The notes beneath the pieces were generated by a model, which searched no databases, was not told the origin of the DNA, and worked only from the letters and a program-made list of their open reading frames with translations. DNA of 64,000 bases from Roseovarius sp. MMSF_3359 (lineage in GTDB: Bacteria; Pseudomonadota; Alphaproteobacteria; Rhodobacterales; Rhodobacteraceae): positions 271,147 through 335,146 of the forward strand of contig NZ_JASHJC010000004.1 in the NCBI RefSeq assembly GCF_030733385.1, read 5' to 3'. Positions 46,000 to 55,111 of this stretch are shown here, piece after piece; position 1 is the stretch's first letter, and every line of letters begins with the position of its first letter. Both the position numbers and the translations under genes were made by a program.

Positions 46000-46560
46000 A
46001 TGAGCAATTTCACCAGACGCAGTTTCACGCTGGCCGCCCTTGCAGGCGCGACCGTGACCGCCGCATGTAACAACGGTGTCGGCAGCCAGGGCAGTTCGCG
46101 CATCGACGCGCGGGTCGATTCAACGCTGAACTACCTTTTCACCCAATATCCCAATACGCAGGAAATCGCGGCCCGCTCCGCCGGGATGCTGGTCATGCCG
46201 CTTATCACCGAAGCCGGCTTCCTAGCCGGTGGCGGCTATGGGCGCGGCGCGCTGCGGATCAACGGGTCCACGGTCGATTATTACTCGGCCGCTAAGGGCA
46301 GTTTCGGGTTGCAGATCGGCGGGCAGCAATTCTCCCACGTCCTGTTCTTCATGACCGAAGAGTCCCTGGGACAATTCCGCCGTTCGTCGGGCTGGGTCGC
46401 TGGCGCGGATGTCGAGTATGTCTTCAAGGATGAGGGCGAAAACCTGCGCGCGGATACCACCACCCTCAACGCCCCCGTCGCCGCGGTGATCTTTGGCCAG
46501 GCGGGCCTGATGGCAGGTGCCTCGCTGGAAGGTGTTAAATACACACGGATCATTCCGTGA
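46000..46560 (+). CDS. SYLF/YSC84-domain protein with twin-arginine signal
   Basis: 186 residues. Twin Arg6-Arg7 (TRRSFTLAALAG) followed by a hydrophobic core and a possible lipidation Cys23 (TAAC). The rest is a SYLF domain (LNYLFTQYP, AGMLVMPLITEAGFLAGGGY, GSFGLQIGGQ, HVLFFMTEESL, AGASLEGVKYTRI), a fold that binds phosphoinositides or other lipids in eukaryotes and whose bacterial role is unclear. Probably a periplasmic or outer-membrane lipoprotein. It stands alone after hemB. Confidence 0.88.
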   Translation: MSNFTRRSFTLAALAGATVTAACNNGVGSQGSSRIDARVDSTLNYLFTQYPNTQEIAARSAGMLVMPLITEAGFLAGGGYGRGALRINGSTVDYYSAAKGSFGLQIGGQQFSHVLFFMTEESLGQFRRSSGWVAGADVEYVFKDEGENLRADTTTLNAPVAAVIFGQAGLMAGASLEGVKYTRIIP

Positions 46561-46651
46561 CTGCTGCGTGAACGTAATCAGAAGCACGAATGACGTCGGC
46601 AGTTGCTTGCTTTGCGGAACGAAGCAGACTTTCGGGCATCATTGCAACATA

Positions 46652-46830
46652 GGGCATCGCCCGATCGCAGGTGGGCGCACTCAGATCGTTCATCGCGCTT
46701 TATGGTCACGTATCCCTCCAACAATCGTTGGGATTGAAACGGTGACGAAGCGCCCGCCCATGGGGCGGTCGGGCACTGCCCGGCGGTGCTGCGCACCTTG
46801 ATTCCGGGCGGGGGGACTGTCCGCAAGGGG
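46652..46830 (+). repeat. Interspersed repeat family B, copy 2
   Basis: Begins GGGCATCGCCCGATCGCAGG and runs through TCGTTCATCGCGCTTTATGG, the CCAACAATCGTTGGGATTGA word and GCCCGGCGGTGCTGCGCACC, parallel to 6438-6680. Internal palindromes (GGGCATCGCCC, CCGCCCATGGGGCGG, GGGCACTGCCCGGC) can form short hairpins. Non-coding. Confidence 0.75.
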
Positions 46831-46888
46831 CTCACAACAGACATCCGATGTATTCACTCGGCAATTCCAGAGCCGAATGACTGCATCA

Positions 46889-47110
46889 CGGACTAACCGG
46901 GCATCCAAGAACGAGCCGCACGATGGCCAGACCGCGGGGTGGCGACCAACCGTTTTCAGGTATACTTTATCTTTGCCAAGTTCGGAAAACCAAAATTCGT
47001 TGAGCCACGTCTCCCAATCGCCAGCCCTTGCGGGCGGTCTGGCGATCGCGAGGCGGGCTTCGCCCTTGATTCCGCGCGGAGATCGAACTCGAACGTCAGT
47101 CACGAGCTCG
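46889..47110 (+). repeat. Interspersed repeat family A, copy 3
   Basis: Starts CGGACTAACCGGGCATCCAA, continues with GGCCAGACCGCGGGGTGGCG, TACTTTATCTTTGCCAAG, the ATCGCCAGCCCTTGCGGGCG / CTGGCGATCGCG hairpin, GGCGGGCTTCGCC and CTTGATTCCGCGCGG, and ends in GAACTCGAACGTC. The end module is shared with family B copy 1. Directly follows family B copy 2, so A and B lie in tandem here. Confidence 0.8.
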
Positions 47111-47120
47111 AAGTCGAAAG

Positions 47121-47372
47121 TCAGCTTTCTGGTGTGCCGCCCGTCGTGTCCTGCTTGGCCTTGAATGCCTTGACCCGCTCCACCAGCAGTGCCTTGGCTT
47201 TCTGATTGGCGCGGCGGACGCGGATGGAGGTCAGGAAGGCTTCTTCGGCGGTCTGTGAGGTGGCGCCCAGAACCTTGACCAGGTCGGCGATGATGTCCTC
47301 GTCCCCCGAGGCCTCGATATACTTGATCGTGTTGGTCGCCAGCTCGTCGGCCATATCCTCGGTCACGCCCAT
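47121..47372 (-). CDS. Small hypothetical protein
   Basis: 83 residues, helical and charged (IADLVKVLGATSQTAEEAFL; RVRRANQKAKALLVERVKAF), no membrane segment. It starts four bases after the stop of the alpha/beta hydrolase gene, so the two are likely one transcript. The ribosome site is weak. Function unknown. Confidence 0.6.
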   Translation of the reverse strand: MGVTEDMADELATNTIKYIEASGDEDIIADLVKVLGATSQTAEEAFLTSIRVRRANQKAKALLVERVKAFKAKQDTTGGTPES

Positions 47373-47376
47373 GGGG

Positions 47377-48030
47377 TTACCGCGTGCTTTCGGTCAGACG
47401 GCGTTTCACATAGGTGGTCACGTCACCGATCATCGTGTCCATGTAGGGCTCCTCAAAGAAATGCCCGGAGCCGTCGATTTCGGTATGGGTGATGGTGATG
47501 CCCTGCTGCTCATGCAGTTTGTTGACCAGCGCCACGGTATCCGCGGGCGGGGCCACGCGGTCGTTCGAGCCGTTGATGATGAGGCCCGAGGACGGGCAGG
47601 GGGCCAGGAACGAGAAGTCATACATGTTGGCAGGAGGTGACACGCTGATGAACCCGGTGATTTCGGGGCGGCGCATCAGGAGCTGCATCCCGATCCAGGC
47701 GCCAAAGCTGAAACCCGCGACCCAGCAATGCTTGGAGTTGTTGTTCATCGATTGCAGGTAATCGAGCGCCGAGGCCGCATCCGAAAGCTCCCCCACACCC
47801 TGATCATACTCGCCCTGGCTGCGACCGACGCCACGGAAATTGAACCGCAGCACCGTGAAGCCCATATTGTAAAAGGCATAATGCAGGTTATAGACGACCT
47901 TGTTGTTCATCGTCCCGCCGAATTGGGGGTGCGGATGAAGCACGATGGCGATCGGTGCGTCTTTTTCTTTTTGCGGGTGGTAGCGACCTTCTAGGCGGCC
48001 TTCCGGGCCGGGAAAAATAACCTCGGGCAT
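47377..48030 (-). CDS. Alpha/beta hydrolase
   Basis: 217 residues from ATG 48030, which has GGGAGA upstream. The fold is recognisable from IAIVLHPHPQFGGTMNNKVV, the RFNFRGVGRSQGEYDQG loop, and the nucleophile elbow AGFSFGAWIG (Gly-Phe-Ser-Phe-Gly), with Asp in INGSNDRV and His in DGSGHFF completing a Ser-Asp-His triad. The type resembles cytosolic serine hydrolases; substrate unknown. Divergent from iscR. Confidence 0.88.
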   Translation of the reverse strand: MPEVIFPGPEGRLEGRYHPQKEKDAPIAIVLHPHPQFGGTMNNKVVYNLHYAFYNMGFTVLRFNFRGVGRSQGEYDQGVGELSDAASALDYLQSMNNNSKHCWVAGFSFGAWIGMQLLMRRPEITGFISVSPPANMYDFSFLAPCPSSGLIINGSNDRVAPPADTVALVNKLHEQQGITITHTEIDGSGHFFEEPYMDTMIGDVTTYVKRRLTESTR

Positions 48031-48070
48031 ATTGGTCCCACTGTCTCCCATAAGAGGTGCCGGGATATTC

Positions 48071-48108
48071 TTGACGAATTCACTCGAGCACCTTAGAACA
48101 ATTCTAAG
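48071..48108 (+). promoter_or_regulatory. iscR-suf promoter with overlapping IscR-like palindrome
   Basis: TTGACG (48071-48076) and TAGAAC (48094-48099) with a 17-base spacer form a sigma-70 promoter. A palindrome CTTAGAA-CAA-TTCTAAG (48092-48108) covers the -10 box. The iron-responsive box predicted for IscR in Rhodobacterales is of this general TTAGAA/TTCTAA form. Bound protein here would block RNA polymerase, giving autoregulation of the iscR-suf operon. Confidence 0.7.
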
Positions 48109-48188
48109 TTCCGGTGTGATCCGGACACGCTGCAAGCGAGATAAGGCTTGCGCGGCGGCAGGTCAATCTATTCGCGGGGGTATGGGCC

Positions 48189-48650
48189 ATGAAACTGAGC
48201 ACAAAAGGCCGCTACGCGATGGTTGCGCTGACCGATATCGCCCTTCAGCCGGCGGATACCCTCGTGACCCTGGGGGAGATTTCGAAACGCCAGGACATTT
48301 CGCTGCCCTATCTGGAGCAGCTCTTCGTCAAGCTGCGGCGCGCGGATCTGGTGACGTCCGTGCGCGGACCCGGTGGCGGGTATCGCCTGGCCCGGTCGGC
48401 ATCGGATATCCGGGTGTCGGATGTGTTGGCGGCGGTCGATGAAACCGTGGATGCGCTGCACAAGGGGGCAGGGGCCTCGGGTGCGGCGTCGGGATCCAGG
48501 GCGCAATCGGTGACCAACCGCCTCTGGGAAGGGTTGAGTGCCCATGTCTACGTCTTCCTGCATCAGACCCGGTTGAGCGATGTGGTCGGCAATGAGTTGG
48601 CTCCGTGCCCTGCGGTGCCAAACCTTTTCGCGGTGGTGGATGAGGAATGA
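48189..48650 (+). CDS. iscR: Rrf2-family Fe-S/iron regulator IscR
   Basis: 153 residues. The Rrf2 winged helix is clear (MKLSTKGRYAMVALTDIAL, ISLPYLEQLFVKLRRADLV, SVRGPGGGYRLA). The three closely spaced cysteines that bind the cluster in enterobacterial IscR are missing: the only cysteine is near the C terminus (LAPCPAVP). A single-cysteine IscR is known from Rhodobacter. As first gene of the SUF operon with a palindrome on its promoter it should sense iron or Fe-S status and repress the operon. Confidence 0.93.
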   Translation: MKLSTKGRYAMVALTDIALQPADTLVTLGEISKRQDISLPYLEQLFVKLRRADLVTSVRGPGGGYRLARSASDIRVSDVLAAVDETVDALHKGAGASGAASGSRAQSVTNRLWEGLSAHVYVFLHQTRLSDVVGNELAPCPAVPNLFAVVDEE

Positions 48651-48659
48651 TTTGCGTCT

Positions 48660-48749
48660 CCGTCAGAGGGATTGCGCCGCCTTCGGCGTCGCGGTGGAGC
48701 GCCCTGCCGGGCGCTTGCCTTCGGCGAGAGTATTTCTGCCAAGATGAAA
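48660..48749 (+). repeat. GC hairpins plus 21-nt element C, copy 2
   Basis: Hairpins GCGCCGCCTTCGGCG and GCGCCCTGCCGGGCGC precede AGTATTTCTGCCAAGATGAA (48729-48748) and one more A, which matches 24461-24481 except for one base. The element ends 16 bases before the desulfurase GTG, within the suf operon between iscR and the desulfurase. Confidence 0.7.
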
Positions 48750-48765
48750 GCAGGGGAGCTTCGGC

Positions 48766-49800
48766 GTGAGCCGGGTCTATCTGGATTACAACGCAACGGC
48801 GCCGTTGCGGCCCGAAGCACGGGCGGCGATGGTCGCGGCGATGGACGTCGTGGGAAACCCGTCAAGTGTGCATGGTGAGGGGCGCGCGGCCATGGCCTTG
48901 GTGGAGCGGGCTCGGGGCCAGGTGGCCGAAGCTGTCGGCTGCGCCCCGCAGGAAGTGGTGTTCACCTCCGGCGCAACGGAAGCTGCACGTTTGCTTGTGG
49001 CCTTTGCGCATGTTGGCGTCGATCCAACGGCACATGACGCACTGATCGCCAATGGCCCGCCGGATGGGGGCGACATGAGTGCGGTGGACCTGCTGGCCAT
49101 CGGTCTCGCGAACTCGGAAACCGGCGTGATCAGCGAGGTGCCCGAGGCCGGGGAAGGTCGCCGCTTGTTGCTGGACATCACGCAGGCGCTTGGGCGGATC
49201 CCGTTTTCCTTTGCCTGGTCGGGTGCGGATTTTGCGATCTGTTCCGCGCATAAGCTGGGCGGCCCGAAAGGCGTCGGTGCGTTGATCGTCCGCCAAGGTG
49301 TCGATATCCCCGCCCTGTCGGTCGGTGGCGGGCAGGAAATGGGGCGGCGTTCCGGGACCGAAAACGTCATCGGCATCGCCGGGTTTGGCGCCGCCGCGGA
49401 GGCCGCGATGCGCGATCTTGCTGACGGAAAGTGGCAGCAGGTGGAAAAACTTAGAAACATTCTAGAATCATCTATTGAGGAATCCGCAAGAGAGACTATT
49501 TTTGTCGGGAAATCGGAGAAACGGTTGCCCAACACCTCCTGCATCGCGACCCCCGGTTGGAAGGGGGAAACGCAGGTGATGCAGATGGATCTGGCCGGGT
49601 TTGCCATCTCCGCGGGCAGCGCCTGCTCCAGCGGCAAGGTCCGCGAGAGCCGTGTGCTGCGGGCGATGGGATATGACGAGGAGGTCGCGCGCTCTGCGAT
49701 CCGGGTGAGCCTGGGGCCCGAGACGACCGAGGACGAGATTTACCGCTTTGCCGAGACCTGGCTGAAGCAGTTGGACAAACATCGCGCCCGCGCGGCGTGA
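48766..49800 (+). CDS. Cysteine desulfurase (class V aminotransferase, IscS/NifS-like)
   Basis: 344 residues, shorter than IscS. PLP is held by Lys in [11 protein letters not shown] and the persulfide Cys is in [11 protein letters not shown], close to the class I loop. GTG start at 48766 with GGGGAG ahead. Supplies sulfur for Fe-S clusters, alongside the SufS encoded at the other end of the same operon. The stretch 49440-49510 is unusually AT-rich for the gene and contains a second IscR-like palindrome. The stop is 17 bases before sufB. Confidence 0.92.
   Translation: MSRVYLDYNATAPLRPEARAAMVAAMDVVGNPSSVHGEGRAAMALVERARGQVAEAVGCAPQEVVFTSGATEAARLLVAFAHVGVDPTAHDALIANGPPDGGDMSAVDLLAIGLANSETGVISEVPEAGEGRRLLLDITQALGRIPFSFAWSGADFAICSAHKLGGPKGVGALIVRQGVDIPALSVGGGQEMGRRSGTENVIGIAGFGAAAEAAMRDLADGKWQQVEKLRNILESSIEESARETIFVGKSEKRLPNTSCIATPGWKGETQVMQMDLAGFAISAGSACSSGKVRESRVLRAMGYDEEVARSAIRVSLGPETTEDEIYRFAETWLKQLDKHRARAA
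49450..49466. promoter_or_regulatory. Second IscR-like palindrome, inside the desulfurase gene
   Basis: CTTAGAA-ACA-TTCTAGA, matching the promoter palindrome at 48092 in 13 of 14 arm positions. It lies about 350 bases before sufB, in an AT-rich island of the desulfurase gene. It could be a second control point ahead of sufB; no clear promoter hexamers accompany it. Confidence 0.4.
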
Positions 49801-49817
49801 GACGAAAGGAGACAAGC

Positions 49818-51341
49818 ATGGCGGTTCTGGACGAGACCCAGGTCAAGGAAGGCGTGGATCAGGAAACGGTCGATGCGGTCCGCGAGGTTGGTGGCGCGTA
49901 TAAATACGGCTGGGAAACCGATATCGAGATGGAGTACGCGCCCAAGGGGCTGACGCCGGATATCGTGCGCCTGATCTCGGAGAAAAACGAAGAGCCGGAA
50001 TGGATGACCACCTGGCGGCTGGAGGCGTATGACCGGTGGCTGACCAAGGAAGAGCCCGATTGGGCGATGGTCGATTACCCGGAAATCGACTTCCAGGATC
50101 AGTATTACTACGCGCGGCCCAAGTCGATGGAAGTAAAGCCGAAATCGCTGGATGAGGTCGATCCGAAGCTGCTGGCCACCTACGAGAAACTCGGTATCCC
50201 GCTGAAAGAACAGATGATCCTTGCCGGTGTCGAAGGCGCGGAAGATGCGCCGGCCGAGGGCCGCAAGGTCGCCGTCGACGCGGTGTTTGACAGTGTCTCG
50301 GTCGGGACGACTTTCCAGGCTGAATTGAAGAAGGCGGGGGTGATCTTCTGTTCGATCTCCGAGGCGATCAAAGAACATCCCGAGCTGGTGAGGAAATACC
50401 TCGGATCGGTCGTGCCGGTCAGTGACAATTTCTATGCCACGCTGAACTCGGCGGTCTTCTCCGATGGCTCGTTCGTCTACGTCCCGCCCGGGGTGCGCTG
50501 CCCGATGGAGCTCTCCACCTATTTCCGGATCAATGCGGAAAATACCGGCCAGTTTGAGCGCACGCTCATCATTGCCGACAAGGGCTCTTATGTGAGTTAC
50601 CTCGAAGGCTGCACGGCGCCGCAGCGGGACACGTCGCAGCTTCATGCCGCGGTGGTCGAGATCATCATCGAGGAAGACGCCGAGGTGAAATACTCGACCG
50701 TGCAGAACTGGTATCCCGGCGATGAAAACGGCAAGGGCGGGATCTATAACTTCGTGACCAAACGCGCCGATTGCCGGGGTGACCGTGCCAAGGTGATGTG
50801 GACGCAGGTTGAGACCGGATCGGCGGTGACGTGGAAATACCCAAGCTGCATTCTGCGCGGGAATGAAAGCCAGGGCGAGTTCTATTCGATCGCGATTGCC
50901 AACAACATGCAGCAGGCCGATACCGGGACCAAGATGATCCATCTGGGCAAAGACACACGCTCGCGGATCGTCTCCAAGGGGATCAGCGCGGGCAAGGCGC
51001 AGAACACCTATCGCGGGCTGGTCTCAATGCACCCGAAGGCGAAGAATTCGCGCAACTACACCCAGTGCGACAGCCTTCTGATCGGCGACAAATGCGGCGC
51101 CCATACGGTGCCTTACATCGAGGTCAAGAATAACTCCTCGCGGGTGGAACATGAGGCCACGACATCGAAGGTCGATGACGACCAGATGTTCTATTGCCGC
51201 CAGCGCGGCATGGACGAGGAAGAGGCCGTGGCGCTGGTCGTGAACGGATTCTGCAAGGATGTGTTGCAGGCGCTGCCGATGGAGTTTGCCATGGAGGCGC
51301 AGCAACTGGTGGCGATTTCGCTTGAGGGATCGGTGGGGTGA
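49818..51341 (+). CDS. sufB: Fe-S cluster assembly scaffold protein SufB
   Basis: 507 residues from ATG 49818 with AAAGGAGA upstream. Characteristic SufB stretches: [75 protein letters not shown], and a C-terminal [20 protein letters not shown] with [10 protein letters not shown]. The SufBC2D complex assembles clusters. Third gene of the operon; the downstream sufC is separated by two small extra genes. Confidence 0.98.
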   Translation: MAVLDETQVKEGVDQETVDAVREVGGAYKYGWETDIEMEYAPKGLTPDIVRLISEKNEEPEWMTTWRLEAYDRWLTKEEPDWAMVDYPEIDFQDQYYYARPKSMEVKPKSLDEVDPKLLATYEKLGIPLKEQMILAGVEGAEDAPAEGRKVAVDAVFDSVSVGTTFQAELKKAGVIFCSISEAIKEHPELVRKYLGSVVPVSDNFYATLNSAVFSDGSFVYVPPGVRCPMELSTYFRINAENTGQFERTLIIADKGSYVSYLEGCTAPQRDTSQLHAAVVEIIIEEDAEVKYSTVQNWYPGDENGKGGIYNFVTKRADCRGDRAKVMWTQVETGSAVTWKYPSCILRGNESQGEFYSIAIANNMQQADTGTKMIHLGKDTRSRIVSKGISAGKAQNTYRGLVSMHPKAKNSRNYTQCDSLLIGDKCGAHTVPYIEVKNNSSRVEHEATTSKVDDDQMFYCRQRGMDEEEAVALVVNGFCKDVLQALPMEFAMEAQQLVAISLEGSVG

Positions 51342-51347
51342 TTGGCA

Positions 51348-51608
51348 ATGCACCCGTTGCTGGCGACCCTCTTCCCACGAACCTTTTGGGCGCAGGTAAT
51401 GTTGGGGCTCTTTCTGGCGCTGGTGTTCTTGATACCCGCCATGTTCATAGTGGCCTTTTGGCCAGAGGGGCAGGATGCTGAGTGGTGGAAAATCGTTGCC
51501 GTTTCGGGATCCGCCGTTTCAGCTGGAATTTTGCTACCAACCTACTTTTTCTTTGCCATTCGTTTAACCGAACGTGAGGCACAACAGGAAAACGATCGAG
51601 AGGATTAG
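51348..51608 (+). CDS. Small two-helix membrane protein inside the suf operon
   Basis: 86 residues with two membrane helices (about 16-38 and 47-70) and a charged C terminus (RLTEREAQQENDRED). ATG 51348 is six bases after the sufB stop. Base composition is lower in GC than the suf genes on both sides, suggesting a later insertion. No family recognised. Confidence 0.6.
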   Translation: MHPLLATLFPRTFWAQVMLGLFLALVFLIPAMFIVAFWPEGQDAEWWKIVAVSGSAVSAGILLPTYFFFAIRLTEREAQQENDRED

Positions 51609-51620
51609 AAAGCCAGAGCG

Positions 51621-51935
51621 ATGATCATCACTACAACACCCAGCATCGAAGGCCATAAAATCACCGACTACCGCGGCATTGTCGTGGGTGAGGCGATCAT
51701 GGGCGCGAATGTGGTGCGCGATGTGTTTGCCTCGATCACCGATATCGTGGGTGGACGCTCTGGCGCATACGAATCCAAGTTGCAGGATGCGCGGGATACG
51801 GCATTGGCGGAGTTGGAAGAGCGCGCACGGGCCAAAGGCGCGGATGCCGTTGTGGGCGTCGATCTGGATTACGAGGTGGTGGGACAATCCATGCTGATGG
51901 TCAGCGCCTCGGGCACCGCCGTGGTGCTGGGATAG
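51621..51935 (+). CDS. YbjQ/UPF0145-family protein
   Basis: 104 residues, with the family pattern [36 protein letters not shown], and [16 protein letters not shown] near the end. These small proteins form pentamers and are often annotated as possible metal-binding; function is not settled. Lies between sufB and sufC on the operon strand, 50 bases before sufC. Confidence 0.9.
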   Translation: MIITTTPSIEGHKITDYRGIVVGEAIMGANVVRDVFASITDIVGGRSGAYESKLQDARDTALAELEERARAKGADAVVGVDLDYEVVGQSMLMVSASGTAVVLG

Positions 51936-51985
51936 AGACACCGGCCCTCAGAGGCGTCGATACGGGAAAACAGAGGAACCAAGAA

Positions 51986-52741
51986 ATGTTGAAAATCAAA
52001 GATCTGCACGTCGATCTTGAAGAAGAAACCAAGACCATCCTGAAGGGGGTCGATCTTGAGGTCGAAGCGGGCAAGGTGCATGCGATCATGGGGCCCAATG
52101 GCTCGGGCAAGTCGACGCTTTCCTATGTTCTGTCAGGCCGCGATGGCTATGAGGTCACCAAGGGATCGGCCACGCTCGAGGGGGATGACCTTCTGGAGAT
52201 GGAACCCGAGGAACGCGCCGCCGCGGGGCTTTTCCTGGCGTTCCAATACCCGGTCGAAATCCCGGGCGTCGGCAACATGACCTTCCTGCGGACTGCGGTG
52301 AACGCGCAACGCAAGGCGCGCGGCGAGGACGAGATGAGCGCGGCGGATTTCCTCAAGATGGTGCGGGCGCGGGCGAAAGACCTGAAGATCGACGCCGACA
52401 TGCTGAAACGGCCGGTCAATGTGGGCTTCTCGGGCGGGGAGAAGAAACGCAACGAAATCCTGCAAATGGCTGTTCTGGAACCGAAAATGTGCATCCTGGA
52501 CGAAACGGATTCGGGCCTTGATGTGGATGCGATGAAACTGGTGGCCGAGGGCGTCAACGCCCTGCGAAACGAAGGGCGCGGCTTCCTTGTCATCACCCAC
52601 TACCAGCGTCTTCTCGATCACATCAAACCCGATGTGGTGCACATCATGGCCGAGGGCCGCATCGTGAAGTCCGGCGGCCCGGAACTGGCGCTGGAAGTCG
52701 AGAACAACGGCTATGCCGACATTCTGGCGGAGATGGCGTGA
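51986..52741 (+). CDS. sufC: Fe-S cluster assembly ATPase SufC
   Basis: 251 residues. ABC ATPase with Walker A GPNGSGKST, the SufC-type Q loop FQYPVEIPGVGN, signature FSGGEKKRNEI, Walker B MCILDETDSGLD and switch His in VITHYQRLL. ATPase of the SufBC2D scaffold. ATG follows GAGGAACC. The stop shares a base with the sufD start (TGATG), so the two are translationally coupled. Confidence 0.98.
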   Translation: MLKIKDLHVDLEEETKTILKGVDLEVEAGKVHAIMGPNGSGKSTLSYVLSGRDGYEVTKGSATLEGDDLLEMEPEERAAAGLFLAFQYPVEIPGVGNMTFLRTAVNAQRKARGEDEMSAADFLKMVRARAKDLKIDADMLKRPVNVGFSGGEKKRNEILQMAVLEPKMCILDETDSGLDVDAMKLVAEGVNALRNEGRGFLVITHYQRLLDHIKPDVVHIMAEGRIVKSGGPELALEVENNGYADILAEMA

Positions 52742-54024
52742 TGGCGCTCGATGATCGCAGACAATCGGTAACCGATGAGCGGCTGTCGGCCATGGTCGTG
52801 CCGGATGTTGGGTGCACTGCCGAAGCACGCCAGGCCGCCCTTGGCCGGGTGCGCAGCCTAGGCTTGCCGCAGGGTCGGGACGAATATTGGAAATTCACCC
52901 GCCCCGACACGTTGGTTCAGCCCGATGCGCCGGCAGCGTCGATCTTCAAGGATGACGAAACGCCGGTCTTCGACAGCTTTGACCGGTTGAAAATCGTCTT
53001 CGTGGATGGCGTGTTCGCACCGGACCTGTCCGATGACCTGAGCCTTGAGGGGGTCGAAATCGACCGTCTTGAAGACGTCTGCTGCACCGACGATCACTGG
53101 GCCGAAGAGCTTTACGGCACCTTGGAAGCGGCAGGCCAGACACCGGTGGCGCGCCCGCTTGCGGCGCTCAATACGGCCTATGCCGGTGATGGCGTCACGA
53201 TCCGCGTGACCGGCAAACCGTCGAAACCGATCAGCCTGATCTACACCCATGAGGCCGAAGATTCGGACGTCTTTCTGCACCACGTGATCCGGGTCGAAAG
53301 CGGGGCGGAGGCCACGATCCTCGAAAACGGCCCGGCGGCGGCACGGTTCAACAAATGCATGGAAATCGACATCGCCGATACCGGCATTCTGCACCATATC
53401 CGCGCGCAGGGGCGCGACCACCAGCGCCGCGCCGTCACCCACATGTTCGCGCGCCTTGGCCGTGAAAGCGTTTTCAAGAGCTTCACGCTGACCGCCAACG
53501 GGGTGCTCACGCGCAATGAATGCGTGATCGAACTGACCGGGGACGATGCCCTTGCCCATGTGGCCGGGGCCTGCGTGGGCGACGGTGATTTTCACCATGA
53601 CGATACGGTTTTCGTGACCCATGACGCGGTGAATTGCGAAAGCCGCCAGGTGTTCAAGAAAGTGCTCAGGAATGGCGCGACGGGCGTGTTCCAGGGCAAG
53701 ATCCTTGTCAAGGAAGGCGCGCAGAAGACCGACGGCTATCAGATCAGCCAATCTCTGCTTCTCGATGATGACAGCCAGTTCCTCGCCAAGCCCGAGCTTG
53801 AGATCTATGCCGACGATGTCGTCTGCTCGCATGGCTCGACCAGCGGGGCGATTGACGAGGATGGCATGTTCTATCTCCGCGCGCGGGGCGTTCCCAAACC
53901 GATTGCCACCGACCTTTTGACCTTGGCGTTCCTGGCCGAGGCGGTCGAGGAGATCGAGAACGAGGACCTGCGCGACGAGATCAACACCCGGCTCCAAAGC
54001 TGGTTGGAGCGCAGAAGGGGCTAA
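52741..54024 (+). CDS. sufD: Fe-S cluster assembly protein SufD
   Basis: 427 residues. The SufB/SufD core beta-helix is recognisable (YTHEAEDSDVFLHHVIRVES, ARLGRESVFKSFTLTANGVL, FVTHDAVNCESRQVFKKVL, GVFQGKILVKEGAQKTDGYQ, CSHGSTSGAIDEDGMFYLRA). The conserved His in the VCSHGSTSG stretch is a proposed cluster ligand. Second half of the SufBCD heterocomplex. Confidence 0.97.
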   Translation: MALDDRRQSVTDERLSAMVVPDVGCTAEARQAALGRVRSLGLPQGRDEYWKFTRPDTLVQPDAPAASIFKDDETPVFDSFDRLKIVFVDGVFAPDLSDDLSLEGVEIDRLEDVCCTDDHWAEELYGTLEAAGQTPVARPLAALNTAYAGDGVTIRVTGKPSKPISLIYTHEAEDSDVFLHHVIRVESGAEATILENGPAAARFNKCMEIDIADTGILHHIRAQGRDHQRRAVTHMFARLGRESVFKSFTLTANGVLTRNECVIELTGDDALAHVAGACVGDGDFHHDDTVFVTHDAVNCESRQVFKKVLRNGATGVFQGKILVKEGAQKTDGYQISQSLLLDDDSQFLAKPELEIYADDVVCSHGSTSGAIDEDGMFYLRARGVPKPIATDLLTLAFLAEAVEEIENEDLRDEINTRLQSWLERRRG

Positions 54025-54509
54025 TGCCTGTTGCCGCCGATATCGTGGCCACCTATCGCGGGCCGCGCCGGGTCATGCGTCGCCTTCTCGAGATGGGCGC
54101 GCGTGAAGACCGGGCGCTTGCCGTGCTGATGGCGGGCTGCGTGGTGGTGTTTATCGGCCAATGGCCGCGTCTGGCGCGCGAGGCGCACCTGACCGGGCAG
54201 GAGCTGAACCCGCTTCTGGGTGGGGCCCTGATGGCGTGGATCTTCATCGCGCCGCTCTTGTTTTACGCTGTCTCCTTCACCAGCCACCTGATCGCCCGTG
54301 CCATGGGCGGGCAGGGGACCGGTTTCGGCGCGCGCATGGCGCTCTTCTGGTCCTTTCTGGCCGCCAGTCCGCTCATCCTGTTGCATGGGCTGGTGGCGGG
54401 CTTTATTGGGCCGGGGATCGAGTTGCAGATCGTCGGCGTGATCTGGATTGTTGTATTCGGCTGGTTCTGGGCCATGAACCTGCGCGAAGCGGAATGGGGT
54501 GTGACATGA
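54024..54509 (+). CDS. YIP1-like membrane protein, first of two
   Basis: 161 residues with about four membrane helices (near 35-52, 65-88, 105-128, 132-152) and an amphipathic N terminus. The start overlaps the last base of the sufD stop. Similar to the next gene in general layout; both look like short YIP1-domain proteins. Role in the SUF operon unknown; a membrane protein beside sufD and before sufS is not part of the standard set. Confidence 0.75.
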   Translation: MPVAADIVATYRGPRRVMRRLLEMGAREDRALAVLMAGCVVVFIGQWPRLAREAHLTGQELNPLLGGALMAWIFIAPLLFYAVSFTSHLIARAMGGQGTGFGARMALFWSFLAASPLILLHGLVAGFIGPGIELQIVGVIWIVVFGWFWAMNLREAEWGVT

Positions 54510-55108
54510 GCGCGTTTTCCATCAAGGACCTGTTTCGGACGACGTTGACCCGGCCTCGCTCGGGCGCCGAGGCGATCATTTCGCTGAATTTCTCGACGCA
54601 GGTTCTGTGGATGGCGCTGACGCTCATTTCCATCACCATGTCCGCAATGGTCTCGGGCATGTTCCACATCATGCCACTGCCGGCCGACCCGGCGGGGGAG
54701 GTTGTCCGCTCGATGCTGTTCTACAGCTCGCCCATCGGATTTGCGCTTTTGAACCTCGGCAACGCGGTCCTGTCGATTTTTGTGCTGTTCTGGTCCGGGC
54801 GCCTCTTTGGCGGCACCGGAGAGATCCGCGATGTTCTGTCGGTCATTGTCCTCTTCCAGGCCACGGTGATCGCGCTCTTGCTCATCATCGCGGTGGCCAG
54901 CATGCTCTTGCCCTTCGTGTCGGCGTTGGCATTCATACTTTTTGCCGTATGGGCAATCTGGGCCATGGTCACGATGATCGACGTGGCCCATGATTTCAAC
55001 AGCATCGGCAAGGCAATCGCGGTTTTCCTGATGGCGACCTTCGTGGTGCCTTTTGGCCTGTCGATCATCCTCGGGGCGGTCATGTCCCCCTTCATCGGAG
55101 GCTCCTGA
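54506..55108 (+). CDS. YIP1-family membrane protein, second of two
   Basis: 200 residues. The N-terminal segment KDLFRTTLTRPRSGAEAIIS and five membrane helices with a YIP1-like organisation. Overlaps the previous gene by four bases (ATGA), so both are coupled. It ends three bases before the sufS start. Confidence 0.8.
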   Translation: MSAFSIKDLFRTTLTRPRSGAEAIISLNFSTQVLWMALTLISITMSAMVSGMFHIMPLPADPAGEVVRSMLFYSSPIGFALLNLGNAVLSIFVLFWSGRLFGGTGEIRDVLSVIVLFQATVIALLLIIAVASMLLPFVSALAFILFAVWAIWAMVTMIDVAHDFNSIGKAIAVFLMATFVVPFGLSIILGAVMSPFIGGS

Positions 55109-55111
55109 GCC

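Noticed and set aside
46721..46750. Possible CRISPR repeat (GTTGGGATTGAAAC-like end)
   Set aside because: The word occurs once at each of two distant loci as part of family B repeats; there is no array of repeats and spacers.
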